From Anaerolineae bacterium (GTDB taxonomy: Bacteria > Chloroflexota > Anaerolineae > JAAYZQ01), in NCBI GenBank assembly GCA_016926595.1, contig JAFGOG010000502.1, positions 1 through 18,076 of the forward strand: a stretch of DNA of 18,076 nucleotides, written 5' to 3'. The position numbers and the translations under genes are program-made. Below, piece by piece: positions 6,148-13,576 of this stretch. Below the pieces are notes generated by a model. The model had not been told where the DNA came from. It worked only from the letters and a program-made list of their open reading frames with translations, and searched no databases. Position 1 is the stretch's first letter, and each line of letters begins with the position of its first letter.

Positions 6148-6828
6148 TTATGAACTGGGCGTATCAGGCCAGTCGAGGGGCATGATCTCCTCTTCGACAT
6201 CGGCCTCGGCTGGTAACTCTTTTTCGAGGGGCAGGCCAGAAGGCTCAACCGTCGTCTCCAGTTCAAGCGGCGAAGCGGCAGACTCGGCTGCCGGCTCTGT
6301 ATCTGGCCTGGGATAGAGGAAGGGGGCCTCAGCAGGCGTCTCAGTCCTGGGGGACGGAGTGGAGCCCTTGGCCGCGGTCTGCACCGCACCGCAGTAGGGG
6401 CAGATGTTCCAGCGCAGGTGAAGCAGCCGTCCACACGACGGGCAGGCCTTTTTCAGGCGGGTGTGGCAGGTGGGGCAGATCATAAAGGCGTCTTCGATCC
6501 GCCGGTTACAGCCAGGGCAGGCCAACCGCTCTTCAATACCTTGCAGCAGCACCTCTTCCTCCAGCGAACGCTCGTAAACTTCCGAGAGCGTCTCACGAGG
6601 CCGGAGGATGAGATAGAGCAACAGGCCCGGCACCGGGAAAAGCGGGAAAAAGACCAACACCATCAGCGTGGCCAGCACCTGGGCAAAGATATCGCGCGAG
6701 CGGGAACGGATGTCGCGAAAAGTCCAGATCACGGCGCCGATCCAGGTCGCCGTCAGAAAGGCGGCCAAAAGAGCCACGAACATTACGATGAACGGCTGGA
6801 TCGTGTTTAGAATGCCCTCAAAGTCCAT
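6148..6828 (-). CDS. two-TM membrane protein with paired zinc ribbons
   Basis: The product has 226 residues. Two hydrophobic segments (about 12-36 and 50-76) anchor the N-terminus. A cytosolic part then carries four CxxC knuckles: Cys104/107, Cys118/121, Cys129/132 and Cys143/146, forming two zinc ribbons of the DZANK type. From ~155 the tail is low-complexity, rich in Pro, Glu, Ala and Ser. Its function is not known; such proteins are usually scaffolds or nucleic-acid or protein binders at the membrane. The ATG has AAGGAG 12 nt upstream, a longish spacing, but no in-frame alternative start exists nearby. It has its own promoter at 6895-6923, and the metalloprotease gene follows after 77 nt, which suggests a shared membrane-associated function. 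Confidence 0.72.
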   Translation of the reverse strand: MDFEGILNTIQPFIVMFVALLAAFLTATWIGAVIWTFRDIRSRSRDIFAQVLATLMVLVFFPLFPVPGLLLYLILRPRETLSEVYERSLEEEVLLQGIEERLACPGCNRRIEDAFMICPTCHTRLKKACPSCGRLLHLRWNICPYCGAVQTAAKGSTPSPRTETPAEAPFLYPRPDTEPAAESAASPLELETTVEPSGLPLEKELPAEADVEEEIMPLDWPDTPSS

Positions 6829-6894
6829 CCTGACAACAAGCTCCTTATGTCGAATTCTTAGCCAATAGAAAACCGATCCATATACCTTGAGAAC

Positions 6895-6923
6895 ATTGTA
6901 CCACCTTCTGCCGTTTTTGTCAC
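6895..6923 (-). promoter_or_regulatory. promoter of the zinc-ribbon/metalloprotease genes
   Basis: On the minus strand: GTGACA (6923-6918), a 17-nt spacer and TACAAT (6900-6895). The predicted start near 6888 lies ~60 nt before the ATG at 6828. It begins just after the stop codon of the ABC-F gene. No terminator hairpin is visible between the two genes. Confidence 0.62.
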
Positions 6924-6924
6924 T

Positions 6925-8595
6925 TTATGCGTGCTGGCGCGCTTGGCTGCTCCGCATGTCCTCCAGGTTGGCATAGGGGTGGATGGCACCGCCGTCTACG
7001 GCCCACAGGCCGGTGGCAAAGCGGTCGATAAAGTAACGGTCGTGCACGATGGCCAGCACCGTCCCTTGGAAAGCGGTCATGGCCTGCTCAAAACGGGTGC
7101 GCGACGGGATGTCCAGGTGGTTGATCGGTTCGTCGAGCAGCAAAAAGTTGCAGCCCTGGGCCACCAGCCGCGCCAGCGCCAGGCGCGCCCGCTCGCCAAA
7201 GCTGAGGCTGCCGACCGGGATGAACACGTCGTCGCCAGCAAACAGGAAATAGTGGAGGAAACTGCGGGTTTCGGTCTGATCCAGCGGGGCGACGGCCCGG
7301 ATCAGGTCGTAGGGTGTGCTATCGGGGTCAAGGTCTTCCTGCTCCTGGGCGTAGTAGCCCACCCGGACGCCGGCGCCCAGCCGCACCTGGCCAGCCAGCG
7401 GGGCCAGCTCGCCGACGGCAAGTCGGGCCAGCGTCGTCTTGCCCGAGCCGTTGGGGCCGACCAGGGCGATCCGCTCGCCAGCGCGCAGGGTCAGGTTCAC
7501 GTCGCGGAACAGCTCGCGCTCGCCAAAGCCCATGGCCACATCTTTGAGCACGAGCACGTCGCGGCCAGACGGCGGGGTGTCGACGAACTGGAGCTTCATC
7601 TCCCAGGTCCGCTCCGGCTTGTCGAGCCGCTCCTCCGAGTCGAGCATGCGCTGCAGGCGTCGCTGCTGGATCACGGCCCGGTGGGCGATGCGCATGGCGA
7701 TCTTGCGCGTGGCAAAATCGACCGTCCCGGCTTCAATAGAACGGGCATAGTCTTTCTTGGCGGTGATGGTGCTTTCCAGCCGGGCAAAGAAGGCCTGCTG
7801 ATCCTTGTAGGCGACCCACTGCTTGTCCCGCTCCCGCTGCTTGGCCTGGGCATAGTCGGTGTAGGTGCCCGGGTAGCAGGCGATCGTGTGGGTTAGCTGG
7901 TCTAGCTCAAGGATGGCGCTCACCGTCCGGTCCAGAAAGGTCCGGTCGTGGGAGACGATCATGACGGCGCCATGGAAGCCCTGAAGAAAGCGCTCCAGCC
8001 ATTCCAGCGCGTCAATGTCGAGGTGGTTGGTCGGCTCGTCGAGGAGAAGCAGGTCAGGATTGGACAGCAGCAGCCGGGCCAGCCCGAGGCGCGTCTTTTG
8101 CCCTCCGCTCAGGATCTCCACCGGCGTGTCCTGGGACAGGTCGCGTAGATCGAGGCCGTCGAGCACGGCGTCCACGCGAGCCTGAAAGCCATAGCCGCCC
8201 AGGCGCTCAAAGGTGGCCAGTGCGCGGTCATATTCGCCCAGGAGCCGCCGTAGATCCTGGCCCTGGGCGGCGGCCATGGCCGTTGACAGGGCCTCCAGGC
8301 TGCGCTCGGCCTCGGCCAGGCCGGCGAGGGCTGTGGCCATGACCTGGCCGACCGTCTGGCCTGGCTCTGCCTCAAGAGCCTGGGCCAGGTAGCCGACCCG
8401 CACGTCGGCCGGCGACAGCCAGGCGCTGCCGCTGTCGGGCTGGAGCTCTCCCAGGATGATCTTGAGCAGGGTCGTCTTGCCGCAGCCGTTGGCGCCGATG
8501 AGCCCTACCCGCTCACCGGGATTGACGGTAAAGGACACACGGTCGAGTATAGGGTTGTCACCGAACGATTTGGATAGGTTGCTGACCTGTAACAT
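6925..8595 (-). CDS. ABC-F family ATPase (ribosome-associated)
   Basis: This 556-residue protein has two tandem nucleotide-binding domains and no membrane segment, the ABC-F hallmark. NBD1: Walker A GANGCGKT (34-41), signature LSGGQ (162-166), Walker B LLLLDE (182-187), H-loop His216. NBD2: GPNGSGKT (380-387), LSFGE (464-468), LLLDE (485-489), His518. The charged linker (about 240-335) is where ABC-F proteins reach the ribosomal P-site tRNA or peptidyl-transferase centre. The conserved DEPTNHLD is intact in NBD1 but reads DEPINHLD in NBD2. There is no long C-terminal coiled coil as in Uup. ABC-F proteins act in translation, either resolving stalled ribosomes or protecting them from antibiotics. 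The leader at 8645-8817 favours an inducible, ribosome-monitoring role. The ribosome-binding site is weak (AGGA 10 nt upstream). Confidence 0.92.
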   Translation of the reverse strand: MLQVSNLSKSFGDNPILDRVSFTVNPGERVGLIGANGCGKTTLLKIILGELQPDSGSAWLSPADVRVGYLAQALEAEPGQTVGQVMATALAGLAEAERSLEALSTAMAAAQGQDLRRLLGEYDRALATFERLGGYGFQARVDAVLDGLDLRDLSQDTPVEILSGGQKTRLGLARLLLSNPDLLLLDEPTNHLDIDALEWLERFLQGFHGAVMIVSHDRTFLDRTVSAILELDQLTHTIACYPGTYTDYAQAKQRERDKQWVAYKDQQAFFARLESTITAKKDYARSIEAGTVDFATRKIAMRIAHRAVIQQRRLQRMLDSEERLDKPERTWEMKLQFVDTPPSGRDVLVLKDVAMGFGERELFRDVNLTLRAGERIALVGPNGSGKTTLARLAVGELAPLAGQVRLGAGVRVGYYAQEQEDLDPDSTPYDLIRAVAPLDQTETRSFLHYFLFAGDDVFIPVGSLSFGERARLALARLVAQGCNFLLLDEPINHLDIPSRTRFEQAMTAFQGTVLAIVHDRYFIDRFATGLWAVDGGAIHPYANLEDMRSSQARQHA

Positions 8596-8644
8596 TTCGA
8601 TGCTGTCCTGTCATGGCGCCGGGATGCAGCCCGCCCACGAGCAG

Positions 8645-8678
8645 AAAAAAAGCCGTGGGCGTCGAGCGCACCCACGGC
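8645..8678 (-). terminator. intrinsic terminator/attenuator upstream of the ABC-F gene
   Basis: On the minus strand, GCCGTGGG (8678-8671) pairs with CCCACGGC (8659-8652), an 8-bp GC-rich stem followed at once by seven U (8651-8645). It is oriented to stop transcription 50 nt before the ABC-F ATG and lies after the leader peptide, as in attenuators. Confidence 0.82.
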
Positions 8679-8700
8679 GTAGAATCTGGCCTGAAAAAGA

Positions 8701-8757
8701 CTACCAATGATCCGATGCGCTACAAACGCCAGACGTCGAAAATCGATTGCAGGGCAC
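8701..8757 (-). CDS. 18-residue leader peptide of the ABC-F attenuator
   Basis: A GTG (8757-8755) opens an 18-codon frame, MPCNRFSTSGVCSASDHW, stopping at TAG (8703-8701). The ribosome-binding site AGGAGGTGAT (8771-8762) matches the anti-Shine-Dalgarno completely, with 8 nt from AGGAGG to the GTG. This is far stronger than the site of the ABC-F gene itself, so the short frame is very likely translated. It lies ~25 nt after the predicted transcription start and 22 nt before the terminator stem. Translation, or drug- or amino-acid-induced stalling on it, could decide whether the terminator forms. The sequence matches no leader peptide I recognise. Confidence 0.72.
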   Translation of the reverse strand: MPCNRFSTSGVCSASDHW

Positions 8758-8788
8758 CGGTATCACCTCCTGTCGGAATTACGAGCTC

Positions 8789-8817
8789 ATTATAGCCAGA
8801 AAGGCTGGGCCTGTCAA
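8789..8817 (-). promoter_or_regulatory. perfect consensus promoter of the ABC-F gene
   Basis: On the minus strand: TTGACA (8817-8812), exactly 17 nt, TATAAT (8794-8789), with the predicted start near 8782. Both hexamers are perfect, so initiation should be strong and constitutive. This is the pattern expected where control is exerted later, by attenuation. Confidence 0.87.
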
Positions 8818-9048
8818 AGCAGGCGAGCGGGTTAGCCAATCCACATGGCTTGCTACTAGACATGCGCCAGATTGGGATCATCCCGGACATAAGCCAGTTC
8901 TTGCCCCAAGTATGGCAATGGAGCCAATACGGAAGGCTGCAACTGCGCGGAGCGCTGCGCAATCTGAAAGCTAAAGGTTGTCATCCATCCAGCTTTTCCC
9001 ATCCACCAGCCAGCGCAGGGCAAACTGGCAACTTGTTCTGCGCTGTGG
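8818..9048. other. intergenic stretch between divergent ABC-F and DUF1848 genes
   Basis: About 230 bp of mixed composition. The frame of the DUF1848 gene is open through part of it, but it lacks the GC-rich codon pattern of the gene and has no ribosome-binding site. I see no convincing small gene, terminator or repeat here. Confidence 0.5.
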
Positions 9049-9054
9049 TACAAT
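9049..9054 (+). promoter_or_regulatory. possible -10 box for the DUF1848 gene
   Basis: TACAAT just upstream of the DUF1848 frame. The sequence 17 nt before it (TGGCAA) is a poor -35, so this is only tentative. If used, transcription starts near 9061, which would exclude the ATG at 9060 and favour the GTG at 9102. Confidence 0.35.
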
Positions 9055-9101
9055 GCACGATGATTATACCATTACATGGCAAGGAGAGCAACAGCAGGCT
9101 T

Positions 9102-9947
9102 GTGGGTTTCGTCTTTCGCTTGGAGGATTACGCCGGCTACCTGGAACGGGTAGGCGGGGCAACGTACCTGGACGTGACGCGGCGCACCGACCCGGCGCGC
9201 ATCGAGCGGGTGTGGGACAACCTACGGGCCGTGGTCGAGGCGTATGGCCCGCCGTGGGTCGTTCAACTGTGGACCAAGGACGCGGCTGGGGCGCTGGTGC
9301 GCGGCGGCGGGTTATTAAGGGGCCTGCGACAGAAAGGCACGACGCTGGCTGCCCAGGTGACGGTGACGGGCCTGAGCGGCACGCAGTGGGAGCCGTGGAC
9401 GCCGGCGGAGCCTTTCGCCGGTGTGGCGAGGTTGGTCGCCCTGGCCGGCGGACCGGAGCATGTCACGTGGCGCTACGACCCGGTCATCCCGACGGTGCAC
9501 GACCTGGACCGCTTTCGCCGGCTGGCGGAGCAGGGAGCGGCGCTGGGGCTGGCCCGCTGCGTGGTCAACTTTATCGCACCACCGGGCCGGTACAAGCGGG
9601 TCGACGCCCGCCTGGCTACGGCGCTGCCCGGCTGGGCGGAGGGGATGCCAGGCTATGACGAGGCGTGGCGGGCCGAGACCGTCGCCGAGATCGTGCGGGT
9701 CGCCGGGGAGCTCGGGCTGACCGTCGCCGCCTGCGCCGAGTCGGCGGGGCTGGTGGGAAAGGTGCCGGGCTTGCGGGCGGCGGCCTGCGGCGATTACGAC
9801 TGGTTCGTGGGGCTGTCGGGGCGGGATCCGGGGCGGGTGCGGGGGAGTGGCAGCCGGCTGGGCTGCGGCTGCGCGACCTACTTTGACGTCGGGCTGTATG
9901 GGCAGTGGGCGCGGTGCCACCGGTGTTTGTATTGTTATGCGGGGTGA
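9102..9947 (+). CDS. DUF1848 family protein (Fe-S, radical-SAM-like)
   Basis: From GTG 9102 the product has 281 residues. DUF1848 hallmarks run in order: DVTRRTDP near the N-terminus, VVQLWTKD, QVTVTGL, TWRYDPVIPT, a CVVNF strand, the AACAES segment, and a C-terminal CGCATYFDVGLYGQWARC followed by CHRCLYCYA. Cys272, Cys275 and Cys278 form a CxxCxxC cluster; with Cys255 and Cys257 they probably bind an iron-sulfur centre. The function is unknown in the literature I know. Start: an in-frame ATG at 9060 exists, but the codons between 9060 and 9102 are AT-rich and unlike the gene, and it has no Shine-Dalgarno. GTG 9102 has AAGGAG 15 nt and AGCAGG 3 nt upstream. The start is therefore uncertain. 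The stop lies 6 nt before the radical SAM gene, so the two are coupled. Confidence 0.8.
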   Translation: MGFVFRLEDYAGYLERVGGATYLDVTRRTDPARIERVWDNLRAVVEAYGPPWVVQLWTKDAAGALVRGGGLLRGLRQKGTTLAAQVTVTGLSGTQWEPWTPAEPFAGVARLVALAGGPEHVTWRYDPVIPTVHDLDRFRRLAEQGAALGLARCVVNFIAPPGRYKRVDARLATALPGWAEGMPGYDEAWRAETVAEIVRVAGELGLTVAACAESAGLVGKVPGLRAAACGDYDWFVGLSGRDPGRVRGSGSRLGCGCATYFDVGLYGQWARCHRCLYCYAG

Positions 9948-9953
9948 CAAGTA

Positions 9954-11816
9954 ATGTCTGCAGCTATGGATGATCTACTGGACCGCATCTTGCCGACTGT
10001 GACCAAGCCGGGGCGTTATACAGGCGGCGAGTGGAACAGTGTGGTAAAGGATTGGGATGCCTGTGACGTGCGGTGGGCTCTGGCCTTTCCCGAGACCTAC
10101 GAGATTGGCATGTCGAACCTGGGGATGGCGATCCTGTACGACATCCTCAACACCCAGGCGGGCGTGCTGGCCGAGCGGGTGTATGCGCCGTGGGTGGATA
10201 TGGAGGGGGCGATGCGCGCGGCCAGGCTGCCGCTGTTTAGCCTGGAGAGCCGCCGGCCGGTGGCCCAGTTCGACGCCATCGGCTTTAGCCTGCCATACCA
10301 GCAGTTGTACACCAACATGCTGACCATGCTCGACCTGGCCGGGCTGCCACTCTTGGCCGCCGAGCGCGCCGAGCGCCATCCACTGATCATTGCCGGTGGG
10401 AGCGCGGCCTATAACCCCGAACCGCTGGCCGATTTCGTCGACGCCTGGGCCGTGGGTGAGGGCGAGGAGCTGATCGTGGAGGTAACCTGCGCGCTCCGCG
10501 AGGGCAAGCGCCGCGGCTGGCCCCGCGAAGCGCAACTGCGGCGCCTGGCCGAGATCCCGGGCATCTATGTGCCCCGCTTTTACGAGACGGCCTACCACCC
10601 CGACGGCACTGTGGCCGAGGTGAGGCCCACCGTGCCTGAAGCGCGACTGCCGGTACGCAAGCGGATCGTGGCCACGTTGCCACCGCCGGTGACCAGGCCA
10701 CTGGTGCCTTATATCGACACCGTTCACAACCGGGCGGCGATCGAGATCCAGCGCGGCTGCGGGCGGGGGTGCCGCTTCTGCCAGGCGGGGATGGTGTACC
10801 GGCCCGTGCGCGAGCGTACGGCCGACGAGGTCTTGGCGGCTATAGAGGCGATGGTGATCAGCTCCGGTTTTGAGGAGGTAGCGCTTCTGTCGCTCAGCTC
10901 CAGCGACTATACCGAGATCGAGTCCCTGGTCGGCAAACTGGCTGCCCGGTACGGTAAGCAGCGCCTGTCGATCTCGCTGCCTAGCCTGCGCATCGAATCG
11001 GTGTCGGTAGGGCTGATGGAGCAGTTGCAGGCCACGGGGCGGCGCTCTAGCTTTACCTTCGCCCCGGAGGCAGCCAGCGAGCAGCTAAGGAGTGTGATCA
11101 ACAAGCCGATCTCTGACGCCGATCTCCTGGCTGTGGCCGAGGAAGTCTATAGCCGGGGGTGGAAGACGATCAAGTTGTACTTTATGATCGGCCATCCGAC
11201 CCAAACAGTGGAGGATGTGATGGCCATCGCTGACCTGGCGCGGCGGGTGCGGGCAGCCGGCGTGCGGGCCATTGGCCGCAAGGCCCAGGTTAACGTGGGA
11301 GTGTCGACACTGGTGCCGCAGCCGCACACCTCTTTCCAGTGGCTGCCGTTGGCCGCCGAGGCCGACATCCGAGCCCAACAGGCGGTATTGCAGGAGAACC
11401 TGCGCGGGCCGGGGCTGAAGCTGAACTGGAACGACCCGCGTGAGACGCTGCTGGAGGCGGCGCTGTGCCGGGGCGACCGGCGGCTGGGAGCGGCGATCCA
11501 CCGCGCCTGGCAATTGGGCGCTCATTTTGACGGCTGGAGCGAGCATTTCAAGGCCGAGTTGTGGCGCCAGGCGTTCATCGAGACCGGACTGGACCCTGAT
11601 TTCTACGCCCGGCGGCCCCGGCCGGTGGAAGAGGTTCTGCCCTGGGACGTCGTGGACACCGGCGTGACCAAAAGCTACCTGGTCGACGATTACCAGGCGG
11701 CGCTGCGGAGGGAGACCCACCCTGACTGCCGCGAGCGGTGCGACGGGTGTGGCGTCTTGAGCGCCTTTCGCCAGGAGCGGGCCGGGGTGGCAAGCGGGGC
11801 GTGGGCCTGCCCATAA
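9954..11816 (+). CDS. B12-binding-domain/radical SAM protein (TIGR03960-like)
   Basis: The product has 620 residues. The N-terminal part (KPGRYTGGEWN at 18-28, ALAFPETYEIGMSNLG, FSLPYQQLYTNML, IIAGGSAAYNPEPLADF, VGEGEE) is the cobalamin-binding-like region typical of this family. The radical SAM core follows with GCGRGCRFC: Cys269, Cys273 and Cys276 bind the [4Fe-4S] cluster that cleaves S-adenosylmethionine. A second Cys cluster, Cys592/Cys596/Cys599 (CRERCDGCG), closes the protein and may hold another metal site. The substrate is unknown. Members are habitually next to, or fused with, the DUF2344 protein, which is the next gene here (11 nt gap). GGGGTGA, overlapping the stop of the DUF1848 gene, serves as the ribosome-binding site 6 nt before the ATG. 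Confidence 0.9.
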   Translation: MSAAMDDLLDRILPTVTKPGRYTGGEWNSVVKDWDACDVRWALAFPETYEIGMSNLGMAILYDILNTQAGVLAERVYAPWVDMEGAMRAARLPLFSLESRRPVAQFDAIGFSLPYQQLYTNMLTMLDLAGLPLLAAERAERHPLIIAGGSAAYNPEPLADFVDAWAVGEGEELIVEVTCALREGKRRGWPREAQLRRLAEIPGIYVPRFYETAYHPDGTVAEVRPTVPEARLPVRKRIVATLPPPVTRPLVPYIDTVHNRAAIEIQRGCGRGCRFCQAGMVYRPVRERTADEVLAAIEAMVISSGFEEVALLSLSSSDYTEIESLVGKLAARYGKQRLSISLPSLRIESVSVGLMEQLQATGRRSSFTFAPEAASEQLRSVINKPISDADLLAVAEEVYSRGWKTIKLYFMIGHPTQTVEDVMAIADLARRVRAAGVRAIGRKAQVNVGVSTLVPQPHTSFQWLPLAAEADIRAQQAVLQENLRGPGLKLNWNDPRETLLEAALCRGDRRLGAAIHRAWQLGAHFDGWSEHFKAELWRQAFIETGLDPDFYARRPRPVEEVLPWDVVDTGVTKSYLVDDYQAALRRETHPDCRERCDGCGVLSAFRQERAGVASGAWACP

Positions 11817-11827
11817 GGCGATGACCA

Positions 11828-12559
11828 ATGACAGATAATATCATCCCAGTGACCGACGACCAGGCGCTCAGGCAGCGGTTGAGGCTCAAGTTTGCCAAGG
11901 GCGCGGCGATCAAGTATATCTCGCACCTGGACCTGGCGCGGGCCTGGGAGCGGGCCTTTCGCCGCGCCGGGCTGCCGCTCCTATATTCGCAGGGGTTCAA
12001 CCCCCGGCCGCGCTTTCAGATTGCGGCCGGGCTGCCGGTGGGGGTCACCGGCCGGGCAGAGCTGTTGGATGTGTGGCTGGCGCAGCCGTTAGGGCTCGGA
12101 GAGGCGCTGGCCCGGCTAAAGGCCGTTTCTCCGCCCGGCCTGGAGGTCCTGGAAGCGGTCGAGGTGGATCTGAAGGCGCCATCGCTCCAGTCGCAGATCT
12201 GCGCCGCCGACTATCAGGCCGTGGTGCGCACGACGGAGACGATCGCGGCGATCCAGGCCCGGGTGGAGGCGTTGTTGAGGGCGCCTACTCAACCCCGCCG
12301 CCGGCCCCGGGGCAAAGGGGAGTGGCAAACCTACGATCTCCGACCCCTCATCCATGACATTACGGTCACGCCGGGCAGCGAGGGAAGTGAGGGGCGGATC
12401 CTGGTCATGCGCTTGCTGGCCAGCCAGCAGGGCGCCGGTCGCCCCGACGAGGTGCTGGACGCGTTGGGCCTGTCGCTGCTGCCCCACACCGTCGAACGGA
12501 TCATGCTCCACTTTCAGTTTGACAACCAGGCGAATCGTGGTATAATCTTACGTCGCTGA
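11828..12559 (+). CDS. radical SAM-linked DUF2344 protein (TIGR03936-like)
   Basis: The product has 243 residues. The family signature KYISHLDLARAWERAFRRAG (29-48), then LYSQGFNPRPRFQIAAGLPVG (52-72), is well conserved. A basic loop (PRRRPRGKGEW) lies in the second half. The protein is the constant partner of TIGR03960-type radical SAM proteins and the two are fused in some genomes; the joint reaction is not known. It is cytosolic with no membrane segment. AAGG lies 9 nt before the ATG, and an ATG at 11821 is out of frame and stops at once. The last ~40 bp carry the promoter of the ribosomal-protein operon, so the gene's end doubles as a regulatory region. Confidence 0.88.
   Translation: MTDNIIPVTDDQALRQRLRLKFAKGAAIKYISHLDLARAWERAFRRAGLPLLYSQGFNPRPRFQIAAGLPVGVTGRAELLDVWLAQPLGLGEALARLKAVSPPGLEVLEAVEVDLKAPSLQSQICAADYQAVVRTTETIAAIQARVEALLRAPTQPRRRPRGKGEWQTYDLRPLIHDITVTPGSEGSEGRILVMRLLASQQGAGRPDEVLDALGLSLLPHTVERIMLHFQFDNQANRGIILRR
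12519..12546 (+). promoter_or_regulatory. consensus promoter of rplU-rpmA-rpmE
   Basis: Perfect TTGACA (12519-12524), a 16-nt spacer and perfect TATAAT (12541-12546), all inside the DUF2344 coding sequence. Transcription should start near 12553 and leaves a ~75-nt leader before rplU. Confidence 0.83.
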
Positions 12560-12562
12560 AGG

Positions 12563-12597
12563 GGCGGCGGGATCCGGCTGACCTGGGTTCCACCGCC
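12563..12597 (+). promoter_or_regulatory. hairpin in the rplU leader, possible autoregulatory site
   Basis: GGCGG (12563-12567) pairs with CCGCC (12593-12597), then a C/A mismatch, then GGGA (12569-12572) with TTCC (12588-12591). It is compact and near the 5' end of the transcript, where ribosomal-protein leaders often bind their own product. No match to a known L21 leader is claimed. Confidence 0.35.
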
Positions 12598-12628
12598 TGT
12601 TGATGTCAAACGTTGGAGGCAAGTTCTC

Positions 12629-12940
12629 ATGTATGCCATTGTCCAGACAGGTGGTAAGCAATACCGGGTCAGTCCGGGCGATTCCATCGAAGTCGAAAAG
12701 CTGCCCCAGGAGGTTGGCGAGCAGGTCGAGCTGAACCAGGTGCTGATGGTGGCCGACGGCGCCAAGGTTCGCGTTGGGCAACCCGTGGTCGAGGGCGCCA
12801 AGGTCCGGGCGACGGTGACCCGCCAGGCTGAGGGCCGCAAAGTCATCGTCTTCAAGTACCACAACAAGAATCGCTACCGGCGCCGGATAGGGCACCGCCA
12901 GCATCACACACGGCTCAAGATCGACGAGATCATTGCGTAG
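12629..12940 (+). CDS. rplU: 50S ribosomal protein L21
   Basis: 103 residues, the standard L21 length. It opens MYAIVQTGGKQYRVSPGD and contains the family FKYHNKNRYRRRIGHRQ stretch (75-91), whose basic residues contact 23S rRNA. L21 sits on the 50S solvent side and binds domain I of 23S rRNA. GGAGG lies 9 nt before the ATG. It is first in the rplU-rpmA-rpmE operon, 27 nt ahead of rpmA. The order L21-L27 is conserved across bacteria. The protease gene prp often found between them in Firmicutes is absent. Confidence 0.98.
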   Translation: MYAIVQTGGKQYRVSPGDSIEVEKLPQEVGEQVELNQVLMVADGAKVRVGQPVVEGAKVRATVTRQAEGRKVIVFKYHNKNRYRRRIGHRQHHTRLKIDEIIA

Positions 12941-12967
12941 GATACAGGTTAGGAAGGATAGCGAGAG

Positions 12968-13249
12968 ATGGCACACAAAAAAGGTGGAGGCAGCTCGCAC
13001 AACGGCCGCGACAGCCAGTCCAAGCGGTTGGGTGTGAAGCGGTTCGACGGCGAGAAGGTGACGGCCGGCAGCATCCTGGTCCGCCAGCGAGGGACCCGGT
13101 TGAAACCGGGGGTGAATGTGGGCTTGGGTCGCGACTATACCCTCTTTGCCACCATAGATGGTTACGTCAAGTTTGAGATCATCCGCGATCGGCGCCGGCA
13201 GGTGAGTGTCTATTCCGAGCCGGTTGTGGCAGCGATAAGTGAGGGTTAA
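12968..13249 (+). CDS. rpmA: 50S ribosomal protein L27
   Basis: 93 residues. The N-terminus [16 protein letters not shown] is that of mature L27, whose flexible N-terminal arm reaches the peptidyl-transferase centre. There is no Firmicutes-type cleavable N-terminal extension, in keeping with the missing prp gene. The rest ([34 protein letters not shown]) is typical. AGGAAGGA precedes the start. Only 3 nt separate its stop from rpmE, so the two are coupled. Confidence 0.98.
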   Translation: MAHKKGGGSSHNGRDSQSKRLGVKRFDGEKVTAGSILVRQRGTRLKPGVNVGLGRDYTLFATIDGYVKFEIIRDRRRQVSVYSEPVVAAISEG

Positions 13250-13252
13250 GCG

Positions 13253-13477
13253 ATGAAGGAAAAGATCCATCCTGAGTATTTCCCGGATGCCACGGTCATC
13301 TGTGCCTGCGGCAATACCTGGACGACTGGAGCGACGAAGAAGGTGATCCGCACCGACGTCTGCTCGGCCTGCCATCCTTTCTTTACCGGCGAGCAGCGGA
13401 TCGTGGACACCGCCGGCCAGGTGGACCGCTTTATGCGCCGGTTGGAAAAACGGGCCGAGATTCAAGAGCAGGGTTAG
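13253..13477 (+). CDS. rpmE: 50S ribosomal protein L31, zinc-binding type
   Basis: 74 residues. It begins MKEKIHPEYF and carries CACG (Cys17, Cys19) and CSACHPFFTG (Cys37, Cys40), the four cysteines of the zinc-containing (C+) form of L31. In many bacteria that form is swapped for a Cys-free paralogue when zinc is short; no such paralogue is in this window. It lies at the subunit interface near the 5S rRNA. It is last in the operon, 19 nt ahead of a terminator. Confidence 0.96.
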   Translation: MKEKIHPEYFPDATVICACGNTWTTGATKKVIRTDVCSACHPFFTGEQRIVDTAGQVDRFMRRLEKRAEIQEQG

Positions 13478-13496
13478 AGAGCCAACGGGCCAATCA

Positions 13497-13530
13497 GGGG
13501 GCAGAGTAACCACTTTGCCCTCTTTTGTTA
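13497..13530 (+). terminator. intrinsic terminator after rpmE
   Basis: GGGCAGAGT (13499-13507) pairs with ACTTTGCCC (13512-13520) with one G-U pair and an AACC loop. The stem can be extended by G13498-T13521 and G13497-C13522. TCTTTTGTTA follows. It separates the ribosomal genes from tdk, although tdk may be served by read-through since no clear promoter was found. Confidence 0.78.
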
Positions 13531-13576
13531 TGAAGGGGGTTTCATGCCCGGCTGGGCACCACCAGGCAGAAAAGCC

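Noticed and set aside
8850..9101. N-terminal extension of the DUF1848 ORF
   Set aside because: Open by chance: codons are unlike the gene, there is no ribosome-binding site, and a -10 box lies inside it.
9315..11828. Long minus-strand ORFs opposite the DUF1848 and radical SAM genes
   Set aside because: Typical antisense shadows in high-GC DNA; the plus-strand frames carry the family motifs.
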